Assembly (NCBI GenBank): GCA_023258955.1
Contig: JAHFRE010000012.1
Coordinates: forward strand, 1-40,541
DNA: 40,541 nucleotides
Direction: 5' to 3'
From: Sterolibacterium sp.
GTDB taxonomy: Bacteria; Pseudomonadota; Gammaproteobacteria; Burkholderiales; Rhodocyclaceae
The notes beneath the pieces were generated by a model. It saw only the letters and a list, made by a program, of their open reading frames with translations, was not told the DNA's origin and searched no databases. The translations under genes and the position numbers were made by a program. This document shows, one piece after another, positions 22,240 to 29,203 of this stretch; positions within the stretch are counted from its first letter, which is position 1, and each line of letters opens with the position of its first letter.

Positions 22240-22357
22240 CAGCGGATTCTAACCCGCCACTGGCTCAGGGCTTGATCCACATCACGGCGTCGCACCCCAA
22301 GACTCTCCAGAGTTTCCTCTGCGTCAAGGCTTGTTATTCCATTTGGATCAGGGCAGG

Positions 22358-22759
22358 ATGCACGAATGCAAATCCATCTGCAGGTTGGTTAGAGCTATGC
22401 ACCGAATCCGCCACCCCGAAGAACGGGAAACACTGGTTGACCATTTGATCGGTGCACTACTCGCAGCGATGGCGATGCTTCTCACGGTCGCCCTCCGGCC
22501 CGTCTTTGCATTTCTAAAGACGGGTGGCGTTGCCGATTTCTGGGCGATCTACCTGAGCTACGGGCCGGTGCCTATTTGGGGTGCATTGCTAGTTGGCGCA
22601 GCATTCACAATCGCCCTGGTCGTTGGTCCAGGGCGAATGGAAGAACTCTACGGCCACCTTTGGGGAACCGAGGAACCACAGCGCCCCGCTGTAACCTTCG
22701 GGTTGTGGCTTGGCGTTGCTATGGTAATAGCACTAGGCTTCGCCCTCAGCCAAATATGA
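22358..22759 (+). CDS. Small membrane protein, unknown
   Basis: 133 residues from ATG 22358, which follows CAGGGCAGG; a second in-frame ATG at 22397 is possible. Three hydrophobic helices are visible: LIGALLAAMAMLLTVAL, IWGALLVGAAFTIALVV and FGLWLGVAMVIALGFAL. No catalytic or binding motif was recognised. The stop overlaps the next start (ATGA), so two small membrane proteins are made together. It lies at the outer edge of the AT-richer accessory island, on the strand opposite to the large secreted-protein genes. Confidence 0.65.
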   Translation: MHECKSICRLVRAMHRIRHPEERETLVDHLIGALLAAMAMLLTVALRPVFAFLKTGGVADFWAIYLSYGPVPIWGALLVGAAFTIALVVGPGRMEELYGHLWGTEEPQRPAVTFGLWLGVAMVIALGFALSQI

Positions 22760-23160
22760 CCGGCCCTCAAAATCCGCCTCGGTCAATTGCAGAACCGGCC
22801 AGACATGCCGAGGCACCAAATGTTGGTGCCAACTGCAAACTACGCCCTGGTTCCACACTCATCCGTCAGTCCCGCCTTGGTCGGCCACGTCTGTGTTCTG
22901 CGTTCGTTGCGAGCGCCATTGCGACAGTTGTGTCCGCATTGTTGGGCGTCGGTTCGGGCATCCTCTTGGCTAATATCGCCGCAGGCGATAATTTCTCAAT
23001 GGCAGGTCTTGCCGTCGCACCATTGTGGCTGCTCCTCGAAATCGTCTTCGAATTGATCGTCGGCGTGTTCGGTTCCCATGCAAGGTTTGCACGTATCGCA
23101 GTCACTACTGCCTTGCTGATTGGTTTCTACAGTGGATGGTTCTTTGTGTGCCGCGCATGA
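22756..23160 (+). CDS. Small membrane protein, unknown, coupled to the preceding gene
   Basis: 134 residues from ATG 22756, overlapping the previous stop by 4 bp. The first 45 residues are polar and rich in Arg/Pro. Two or three hydrophobic helices follow (ASAIATVVSALLGVGSGILL, APLWLLLEIVFELIVGVF, ITTALLIGFYSGWFF-like). No family was recognised. The tandem arrangement suggests a two-subunit membrane complex or a pair of protective proteins; this is inferred from arrangement only. Confidence 0.6.
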   Translation: MTGPQNPPRSIAEPARHAEAPNVGANCKLRPGSTLIRQSRLGRPRLCSAFVASAIATVVSALLGVGSGILLANIAAGDNFSMAGLAVAPLWLLLEIVFELIVGVFGSHARFARIAVTTALLIGFYSGWFFVCRA

Positions 23161-23227
23161 CTAGACAACACAAAGCGAGTAACACATACGGCGAAATCGC
23201 GAATCAGAAGAGGCTAATGCCAGTTCG

Positions 23228-23521
23228 TTACCACTTGCCAAGGCTAAGAATTCCAATTGCTAATCCGTATGATACACCCATGAAGCTAAGATTGTCTTTC
23301 AGAGTTAGCATCCTTGACCATAGATATTTGTTCTCCAAATATTGGAGGCCGACACAAGGGAGTGTGACCGCAAAGAAGATAACGTAATACGTAAACGCGG
23401 AATATAGGGTTACAACATCGCCTGCTAGTGGGGCGCCAAGATAACGAGTTAGAGAATAGCCGATAAGCATCATCACTCCCGCCAATGGCAGATGCTTTCC
23501 GTTGATTATGTCGATGCCCAT
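23228..23521 (-). CDS. Small hydrophobic membrane protein, unknown
   Basis: 97 residues from ATG 23521 (MGIDIINGKHLPLAGVMMLI), with three hydrophobic helices. Base composition is AT-richer than the flanking housekeeping genes. It follows the 75-residue gene on the same strand after 18 bp, so the two probably form a short operon. The Shine-Dalgarno is weak (GAGAAA). No homology was recognised. Size and setting fit the small membrane-protein genes scattered through this island. Confidence 0.5.
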   Translation of the reverse strand: MGIDIINGKHLPLAGVMMLIGYSLTRYLGAPLAGDVVTLYSAFTYYVIFFAVTLPCVGLQYLENKYLWSRMLTLKDNLSFMGVSYGLAIGILSLGKW

Positions 23522-23539
23522 TTTCTCATTTGGTGTGAC

Positions 23540-23767
23540 CTACGTATTCAACTGCCAAAGACATACTATGATCACTATGGGAATGCTTATGATAAGTAAG
23601 AAAAAGCCAATTCCGGAGAATTTGCAAGCGCATTCTTCACAAAGCTGCTTCCCTCCAGGGTAAGCAAAAAGGAGGAGCAATATGGGAATTAGCCATTTCG
23701 GAATATATCCTCTCCGGCTTCTTGTTTTGCCACAATGTGAGCAGACAAAGCTAATTTCATCGGTCAT
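23540..23767 (-). CDS. Small zinc-ribbon membrane protein, unknown
   Basis: 75 residues. An N-terminal CxxC (CSHCGK) and a second CxxC (CEEC, residues about 43-46) could bind zinc. Hydrophobic helices WLIPILLLLFAY and IGFFLLIISIPIVIIVCLW place it in the membrane. The start ATG 23767 is 36 bp from the start of a divergent plus-strand gene that also combines a CxxC ribbon with membrane helices. No function is known. Confidence 0.55.
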   Translation of the reverse strand: MTDEISFVCSHCGKTRSRRGYIPKWLIPILLLLFAYPGGKQLCEECACKFSGIGFFLLIISIPIVIIVCLWQLNT

Positions 23768-23803
23768 GTCTGCGTGCCCAATCTGTCGCCGAGGTGGGAA
23801 TCC

Positions 23804-24178
23804 ATGTCGCTTAACTCAATATTAGAGCGCAAGGCGTCGAACGACGTGTCTCTGCTCGCGGCTCAGCGCTGGAAGCTGTGGCTCGCATTTGTGGCAGTCC
23901 TGACCGCGGGCGCGCTCATGTGGTTCGACGCCTGGTTTTCCAGCGCGCTGCGCGTGCAGCGATACGCACCAACGCTCATTGGTACTGGACTTGGGTTGTT
24001 GGCGTTGGTTGCGGCCTGCTGTGCAGTGCGATGCCCAAGGTGCGGCAAACGTCTCGTCTGGTATGCGCTGTCGAAGCCAGCGCACTCGTGGGTCGAGTGG
24101 TTGCTGGCCGAAACCACTTGCCCGAAGTGCGGCTACTCGAGCAGCAAGGCGGAGTCTCGCTCTAGCGCTCGCGAGTGA
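23804..24178 (+). CDS. Membrane protein with C-terminal zinc ribbon, unknown
   Basis: 124 residues from ATG 23804, chosen because GAGGTGGG (23791-23798) gives a good Shine-Dalgarno; a GTG at 23774 is the upstream alternative. Two membrane helices are visible (WLAFVAVLTAGALMWFDAW and LIGTGLGLLALVAACCAV), followed by a zinc-ribbon-like pair CPRCGK ... CPKCGY. It is divergent from another small CxxC membrane protein. A 113-bp spacer without recognisable signals follows. Confidence 0.6.
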   Translation: MSLNSILERKASNDVSLLAAQRWKLWLAFVAVLTAGALMWFDAWFSSALRVQRYAPTLIGTGLGLLALVAACCAVRCPRCGKRLVWYALSKPAHSWVEWLLAETTCPKCGYSSSKAESRSSARE

Positions 24179-24291
24179 AGGTGCCAGCCACTGCTTTGCT
24201 CTACACCTGCTAATCGAGGCCAACACGAATATTACCCGCCATATAGCAGCATAAGCGGCCAGTAACCGCACCTTGGTATTGAACCGCAATT

Positions 24292-24576
24292 TCACCCCTT
24301 GAATTCGATATAGACATGAAGTGCCAGCGCAACTAAGCTGTAAAGGGCTAGGCAGATCACGAGCATAATCCAAACAGACGGCGGACAATCAAAAAATAGA
24401 CAAAGCGTTTGCTCATAGGCGCGCGCTGGAACAATGAGATCTGCAATCAATACGATCCCAAAAGCAAGCTCACCGGCGAGAAGCCAAACGAATGCAGGAC
24501 GCCTATTCTGCAGCGCGATCATTCTGGCGCGTAATGGTGCGCCAAGTGTTTGCCTTAGGCCCAATGGTAATTTCAT
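24292..24576 (-). CDS. Small membrane protein, unknown (immunity-like position)
   Basis: 94 residues. The N-terminus is basic (MKLPLGLRQTLGAPLRARMI). Two hydrophobic helices follow (AFVWLLAGELAFGIVLIADLIV and VWIMLVICLALYSLVALALHVYI). It begins 23 bp downstream of a broken copy of the transglutaminase-like gene on the same strand. This is where an immunity gene would sit if that broken copy were a displaced toxin tail. That reading is inference; no family was recognised. Confidence 0.55.
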   Translation of the reverse strand: MKLPLGLRQTLGAPLRARMIALQNRRPAFVWLLAGELAFGIVLIADLIVPARAYEQTLCLFFDCPPSVWIMLVICLALYSLVALALHVYIEFKG

Positions 24577-24599
24577 TTATGTTTGTCTCCACCCATAGC

Positions 24600-24935
24600 T
24601 TAGCTCACACAGTGTGGCGTTGCAGTTTGATGTGCTTGGCTTTTCTGGACCAGGTATTGTGAGAAATTTCGGCGCCTAGGGCCTTGTGTGCTCCCGTGAA
24701 TCCCGCGCAAGCTGAGCGAAGCGGCTGGGCGAGGCCTTTCCGAGAGCCAGCTTAGAACCGCACCGTAAAGGAGATCCCCCGTGAGGCAATCCTTATCCCC
24801 ACCGGAATTGTAAAGATTGATCAAATACTGTATTTGCCCCATCTGTGGGCCCCGTTTTTCCGTTATCACCGTGCCATCCAAACGCAGTTGCGCCTTTTGC
24901 CGAAGCTTGAAGTGATAGTCTTGAGGAATCGTCAA
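24600..24935 (-). pseudogene. Broken partial copy of the transglutaminase-like gene
   Basis: The 111-residue frame contains AQLRLDGTVITEKRG and GDKDCLTGDLLYGAVLS. These match AELRLDGKLVATGG and GDKDDLTGDLLYSAVLS of the 1027-residue protein at 26039-29122. About 60 residues between the two blocks are missing, and one extra base (in the CCACCGGAATTG stretch) shifts the frame. The nucleotide block 24751-24820 is about 93% identical to 27063-27131. The tail after AVLSWLSE has no counterpart in the intact gene. It is a remnant of a duplicated or recombined copy and probably not a functional protein. Confidence 0.75.
24751..24820 (-). repeat. Repeat copy A of transglutaminase-like gene segment
   Basis: 70 bp matching 27063-27131 with four substitutions and one extra base. 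It lies inside the pseudogene. Confidence 0.85.
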
Positions 24936-24958
24936 ATCTCATCTAGGTGTGTATCAGC

Positions 24959-25447
24959 CTAATGCAACGCCTTGGCGGCGAAAGGCATGATCAACACCAA
25001 CAGGACATATCCATCCAATCGCAACAAATCATGTCGATCCTTCGGGGGATATTGTGGAAACATATTCTGAATATCCGCGTCTCTCAACGGGATCAACTCG
25101 GGAATCACTCTTAGTAGCTCTCTGCCCCGAAAAATAAAAAATATGATCAATGCCAACACGAGGCTTCTTAGCGGTAAATCAGGCATGGCAAACAAATGAT
25201 AAATAGTTGGCAGCGCCATGGACAAGACTCCAAATAGGCAAATGCGAAACAAAGAAACGGGTTTTCTATTGACCATCTCCACAAATTTGACATGGTAGGC
25301 AAATGAAAACAGTGCGCCGAAGGCTACTGCGGTTAGGATTAACGCCATGGCTAGCGTGCTTATGAGTAAGGAATCTTGATCAGTAATTACAAGATATCTT
25401 GTGAATACCGCCATGTATCCAACAATTAGCGCGAGGAGTGATTTCAT
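24959..25447 (-). CDS. Four-helix membrane protein, unknown
   Basis: 162 residues from ATG 25447, which shares one base with the preceding stop (TAATG). Four hydrophobic helices are visible, including MKSLLALIVGYMAVFTRYLV, LLISTLAMALILTAVAFGAL and LRSLVLALIIFFIF. The C-terminal stretch ending in YVLLVLIMPFAAKALH is hydrophobic too. No motif was recognised. It is coupled to the 66-residue gene, which in turn is coupled to a remnant of the giant gene, so the three form one displaced cassette. A role as immunity protein is conceivable but unproven. Confidence 0.6.
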   Translation of the reverse strand: MKSLLALIVGYMAVFTRYLVITDQDSLLISTLAMALILTAVAFGALFSFAYHVKFVEMVNRKPVSLFRICLFGVLSMALPTIYHLFAMPDLPLRSLVLALIIFFIFRGRELLRVIPELIPLRDADIQNMFPQYPPKDRHDLLRLDGYVLLVLIMPFAAKALH

Positions 25448-25647
25448 TATGCAAGCAGGCCAGTGACGACAAAGCAAAATAGTATTCCAAACCACCGAAC
25501 CAATTCGGGCAGCATACCTCCGCCTAGTTGGGTCAACCCTAATAGATCGCCAGCTGCTTGGGCAGCGTTGGCTCGATTAAACTCATCGTCGTCGTTGGCA
25601 GCCTTCATTCCTTTATCCCCACGGTATATGTTTATGCGTTCCCACAT
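25447..25647 (-). CDS. Small protein with C-terminal membrane helix, unknown
   Basis: 66 residues from ATG 25647, which overlaps by one base the stop of the giant-gene remnant (TAATG). Its own stop overlaps the next ATG in the same way. The N-terminal half is polar (ANDDDEFNRANAAQ). The C-terminus (LVRWFGILFCFVVTGLLA) is a membrane helix. It could be a small effector, a linker remnant or a partner of the 162-residue membrane protein. No homology was recognised. Confidence 0.5.
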   Translation of the reverse strand: MWERINIYRGDKGMKAANDDDEFNRANAAQAAGDLLGLTQLGGGMLPELVRWFGILFCFVVTGLLA

Positions 25648-25763
25648 TAGTAGCGCAGGCGGCCTTCGCGCAGCAGTTGCTGTTTGACGTCGAGTTTGAC
25701 CGGGGGCCCGGGGACGGTGAAGCTATCGGAACCGATGACTTCCTTATGATGCCCATGGAGCAT
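25647..25763 (-). pseudogene. C-terminal remnant of a second giant CARDB-type gene with a different tail
   Basis: A 38-codon open frame ends GSDSFTVPGPPVKLDVKQQL-LREGRLRY-stop. It matches residues about 1428-1453 of the intact giant protein (GSDSFTVTGPPVKLDVKQQL-LREGRLL). Identity stops exactly at REGRL: the intact gene continues for about 440 residues, whereas this copy ends after two more residues. The block 25655-25733 matches 30524-30602 at 76 of 79 positions. It shows that another allele or paralogue with a very short tail existed here. Confidence 0.75.
25655..25733 (-). repeat. Repeat copy A of giant-gene segment
   Basis: 79 bp identical to 30524-30602 except at three positions. The homology ends sharply at codons for REGRL. 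Confidence 0.9.
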
Positions 25764-26049
25764 AATGAACAAGGTAACCGACTGATACTCCCATAGTGAC
25801 AGGAAATATTGTTGAAAAGCCGTCTTGCTCCATAAGACGCCATATCACCCGCTTTTCAATAACGAAGAATATGAACATCAGCGGTAGCGTCAGTATCGCC
25901 TGAACTGGCAACATGCTGAGTAGGTCTGATTGATGCTTTACCCAGGACGAGAACGCATCCGTGGCAACAAATGCCACCAGTGCCGAAACAAGAAACACGA
26001 CAACATAGACAATCTTTACAAAAAAAGACTCCTGCTGTTTATGCCGCAT
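25744..26049 (-). CDS. Small membrane protein overlapping the transglutaminase-like gene (candidate immunity protein)
   Basis: 101 residues from ATG 26049. It overlaps the 3' end of the large upstream gene by 11 bp on the same strand, so the two are translationally coupled. Hydrophobic helices are visible: IVYVVVFLVSALVAFVATDAF, MLPVQAILTLPLMFIFFVI and a weaker one near VTMGVSVGYLVHY. A small membrane protein directly behind a secreted protein with a hydrophobic C-terminal tip is the arrangement of immunity to pore-forming toxins. This is inference from position and topology. The gene ends 10 bp before the giant-gene repeat block. Confidence 0.65.
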   Translation of the reverse strand: MRHKQQESFFVKIVYVVVFLVSALVAFVATDAFSSWVKHQSDLLSMLPVQAILTLPLMFIFFVIEKRVIWRLMEQDGFSTIFPVTMGVSVGYLVHYAPWAS

Positions 26050-29000
26050 AGAGACCGCCGTATCTGAGTCGCCTAAATAACGCTATCGTGCCCACCATCC
26101 AATTAACTAACAGATCAATCAATATGGATGCCAGCACAACCAGAATCATTGCTGCGATAACAGCAACCGCAGGAGAGGCAAAGAATGGCCCTACAGACGC
26201 CCCGATTATGAGGCCAGCAACTGCTGATGCTGCTGCGCCAACGATTTTGGCGATCTTTTGTGGGGCATTCATGCTACTGTCGGAAACTGTCTTTTCAATA
26301 TCAATAATGAGCAACGCCACTGCCAATGTCGCGGCAGCCATTCGTCCAAACTCCGCAAATGTCTTCTCAAAATACGATCCAAACATCGAACCAGGATCTC
26401 GGTAATGTGCTAGTAAGGCATCTAACATTGCGCCGAACGCTGCACCAATCGTATTCCACGGCAGGCCAGCTCCATTGAAGCCCCCCGCAATCTTATACGC
26501 CCCTGATCCTGTTGCCGGGTCGCTAATGATGTAGCAACTGCCCGTCCAGCCACTTTGGGTGATGGGGGCTTGATGTACGGTCACCTCATTGCCTACAGCC
26601 AAGGCGTTCTGGATTTCTTCCATGGCCTGTGGATCAATAGTGATCTGCGCCAGCAACGCCTGATGCTGTGCCTGGTTCGCCTGGTTAAGTGTGTAAATCT
26701 TCTGCCCCTGCCCTGCCGCCAGTGCCAGCGCTTTCACTGCCGAGATGCCCTGCGTGCGATTAGAGTCTGCAGGGCTGGTAAAGAGTTGCTCAGGAATTAT
26801 GTGTTCATTCGCCGAGTAAGTCATTCCGACTTGTTTGTTATAGGCGATGACAGTGGTCGGGCTGTTGTCCTTGGCTACGTTTATAGAGGCGTAGCGTTGG
26901 ATGTCCATCACCAAGCCGCGGAAGGCAACGCTATGGGGAATGCCGAACCAATACAAGGGTTGCGCATCCGCAAAGAAGTTACCAAAGGATGGCTTGCGGT
27001 ATTCGACAACACCTGCAGCTCTTGAAGAAATATTAGAGGTTATGAAATTGGCAGCGAAATAACTTAGAACAGCACTGTAAAGGAGATCCCCCGTGAGGTC
27101 ATCCTTATCCCCACGGAATTGTAAAGATTGAAGGCTGGTTTGGGTTTGCGTCATCTTTGTCTGTATTGACACCAACTGACTCGGGCTTACTCCCTGCAAG
27201 TCGACATGGGTAGCAATGTATTCACCTGCGGTCGGGTGGGTGTCTTCTGCATAGTCCCAACCAGCAGCGGGGTCAAACAGGCCCTCGCTGCTGGTGAGTT
27301 CTTCTCCCATGGTGAAGGTGCCACCCGTGGCAACAAGCTTACCATCCAGCCTGAGTTCAGCAGTTAGGTGGATGAGGTAGCCCGGCAAGCTAGTTGGAAA
27401 TTCATTCGGCGAAATAGGTGTTCCATCCGCGTGCGGCAAAGGCAAGTAACTATTAAGAACCGACATGTCCGCGGGTGAAGCCGGAGCGAATGAGAGGGTG
27501 ATTTTTTTGCCGGCCAAGCTTGGAAGGCTTTGTCTGAGGCTGACCACCGGTGTGCCCATGGCGCGATCTAGGGCGCTGGCATACAGATTGTAATCAAACT
27601 GGTGTCGTACCTGATCCGGCAGTGCGGTGAACTTGCTACCTGTTGCAATGGTGGTGTACGGCAAGGTGCCCAAGAGGAGGCTGTAGTTCTGCGGTATGAT
27701 GGTTTTGCTCCCAATCACGTCACCGACGGTGACATTGGTTCTTTGGGAGTTTATGTAGGTCTGGACTTGGGTTTGGTAGCTGGCGAGTGCGGATTGGATG
27801 GCTGCGCCGTTCATGTTCTGTACCCAGCCGGAGGCGTCAAGGGTAGCACCACTTTGGGCTTGGGTGACGAGTGCTTGGGCGTCAAGCGGCACAGCGGATC
27901 TGACGTCCACTCCTTGTGTATAGATGTACTGCTTGAAGCTCGCATCCATCGGCACCCAGGTATTTGGGGTCTTGTTGACCGCACCTCGGCTAGGCGTGTA
28001 ATCGACGTAGGCCTGCACCCAGACGTGCTCCATGCGGATGGTCTTGATGATGCCGCCTGATGTGATCCCGCTGTTCGGTATGCCGCCTTGGCCGAGCAGG
28101 CTTTGCGCCGCTTCCGCTTTGGTGACACCGCCCACCCAGTTCATCACTTTGTCGGCCGGGACGTCGATCGTGCCGTACACGTACCTGGCCGGAATGCCTG
28201 CCGCTCGATAGAGGGCAATCAGCAGGGACGCCGTGTCAAACGCGTTGCCGCGTTTGTTTTGCAGCGTCATGTCGCTGCCCTGGATGCTGCCATAGCTGGG
28301 GATGAAGGCGATGTTGTTCCTCACCCAGTTATAGATTTGGACCGGGTTGTTGTTCAGTTTTGCGGCCTGATCCTTGATGGCCTGGGTGATCTGCACGTCT
28401 TCGGTCGCGGCCAGGTCGTCCGCAGTCGGCAATGCGGGCAAGGTGGCGGTGGCGGGCATGGTGAATCCGTTGGGGATCGCACCAGCGAGTCGCACAGGCT
28501 CTTGCCTGAACAGGCTGGTTTTGAATCCTTGCGCGGTCTCGATCGGCGCTCTCACCTTGCTGGTCGGTGTGCCGAAGGGGAGCTTGTTGGGATTGGTCTT
28601 GTTGTGGGGCTTGCCTTTCTGGTTTTGCTCGAGCCATGCGGCGAGATTGTTGATGCCGGCGGCACGACCGACTTCGTCGTCCTTGTTGTCGGCGTCTTCC
28701 AGGACTTTGAGTTGTTGCTTGAACTCTGCTTGCTTGGCCTTGTAGGCTTGTACCGCGGCGCGGTGGCGGGCGAGGATCTCGGCGGGGAGGTTTTTGGCGA
28801 TCAGGTCGGCTTCGGTGGCGGCAAAGGCGTCGTCCACCTTGGCTTCCAAGGCGATAAGCTGGGCCTTCTGGGAGCGCAGGGTCTTGCTGTCGTCGCGGGT
28901 GCTTTGCTGCTTGGCGGCCTTGTCGGCGCCGCGTTTGGCGGTCTCCTTCATGGCGTCGAGCAGTTTGGCGTAGAGCTCGTCGTTGCCCCCGGCGGTCGGT

Positions 29001-29122
29001 TGTGTCGCCTGGACTTCGGCGAGTTTTGCCTGGGCCACCGCCTGCAACGGTTGCAAGGTGAGGCTGGTGAAGGTGATGAGCACGAGGATGCTGACCCGGC
29101 GCATGAAGGACGTGGTTTGCAT
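26039..29122 (-). CDS. Secreted transglutaminase-fold protein lacking the catalytic Cys, with hydrophobic C-terminal tip
   Basis: 1027 residues from ATG 29122, chosen because MQTTSFMRRVSILVLITFTS...AVAQA is a clean Sec signal; ATGs at 29146 and 29200 are alternatives, the last only 3 bp after the giant gene's stop. Residues about 35-170 are Lys/Ala-rich and helical. Residues 260-395 have the transglutaminase core pattern (VQIYNWVRNNIAFIPSYG, LLIALYRAAGIPARYVYGT, EHVWVQAYV, WVPMDAS). The His (H366) and Asp (D393) are kept, but the Cys position is Ala (A294 in RGNAFDTA). After GSGAYKIAGG (872-881) comes a tip of about 146 residues with several hydrophobic helices. Tip plus overlapping small membrane gene suggest a toxin/immunity arrangement. 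Function is unproven. Confidence 0.85.
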   Translation of the reverse strand: MQTTSFMRRVSILVLITFTSLTLQPLQAVAQAKLAEVQATQPTAGGNDELYAKLLDAMKETAKRGADKAAKQQSTRDDSKTLRSQKAQLIALEAKVDDAFAATEADLIAKNLPAEILARHRAAVQAYKAKQAEFKQQLKVLEDADNKDDEVGRAAGINNLAAWLEQNQKGKPHNKTNPNKLPFGTPTSKVRAPIETAQGFKTSLFRQEPVRLAGAIPNGFTMPATATLPALPTADDLAATEDVQITQAIKDQAAKLNNNPVQIYNWVRNNIAFIPSYGSIQGSDMTLQNKRGNAFDTASLLIALYRAAGIPARYVYGTIDVPADKVMNWVGGVTKAEAAQSLLGQGGIPNSGITSGGIIKTIRMEHVWVQAYVDYTPSRGAVNKTPNTWVPMDASFKQYIYTQGVDVRSAVPLDAQALVTQAQSGATLDASGWVQNMNGAAIQSALASYQTQVQTYINSQRTNVTVGDVIGSKTIIPQNYSLLLGTLPYTTIATGSKFTALPDQVRHQFDYNLYASALDRAMGTPVVSLRQSLPSLAGKKITLSFAPASPADMSVLNSYLPLPHADGTPISPNEFPTSLPGYLIHLTAELRLDGKLVATGGTFTMGEELTSSEGLFDPAAGWDYAEDTHPTAGEYIATHVDLQGVSPSQLVSIQTKMTQTQTSLQSLQFRGDKDDLTGDLLYSAVLSYFAANFITSNISSRAAGVVEYRKPSFGNFFADAQPLYWFGIPHSVAFRGLVMDIQRYASINVAKDNSPTTVIAYNKQVGMTYSANEHIIPEQLFTSPADSNRTQGISAVKALALAAGQGQKIYTLNQANQAQHQALLAQITIDPQAMEEIQNALAVGNEVTVHQAPITQSGWTGSCYIISDPATGSGAYKIAGGFNGAGLPWNTIGAAFGAMLDALLAHYRDPGSMFGSYFEKTFAEFGRMAAATLAVALLIIDIEKTVSDSSMNAPQKIAKIVGAAASAVAGLIIGASVGPFFASPAVAVIAAMILVVLASILIDLLVNWMVGTIALFRRLRYGGLYAA
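27063..27131 (-). repeat. Repeat copy B, inside the intact transglutaminase-like gene
   Basis: 69 bp encoding FRGDKDDLTGDLLYSAVLS, matching 24751-24820. Confidence 0.85.
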
Positions 29123-29203
29123 GGTGTGGTCCCCGGTCTTGTCCATGTCGTTCCCGGCGCCGTCCGCCGGGCAATGTCTAAGCAAGTGTTTGGCTGCCAT
29201 AGC

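Noticed and set aside
22240-26050. Insertion sequence or prophage remnant in the AT-rich region
   Set aside because: No transposase, integrase, phage-structural frame or terminal inverted repeat could be recognised; the repeats present derive from the neighbouring large genes.
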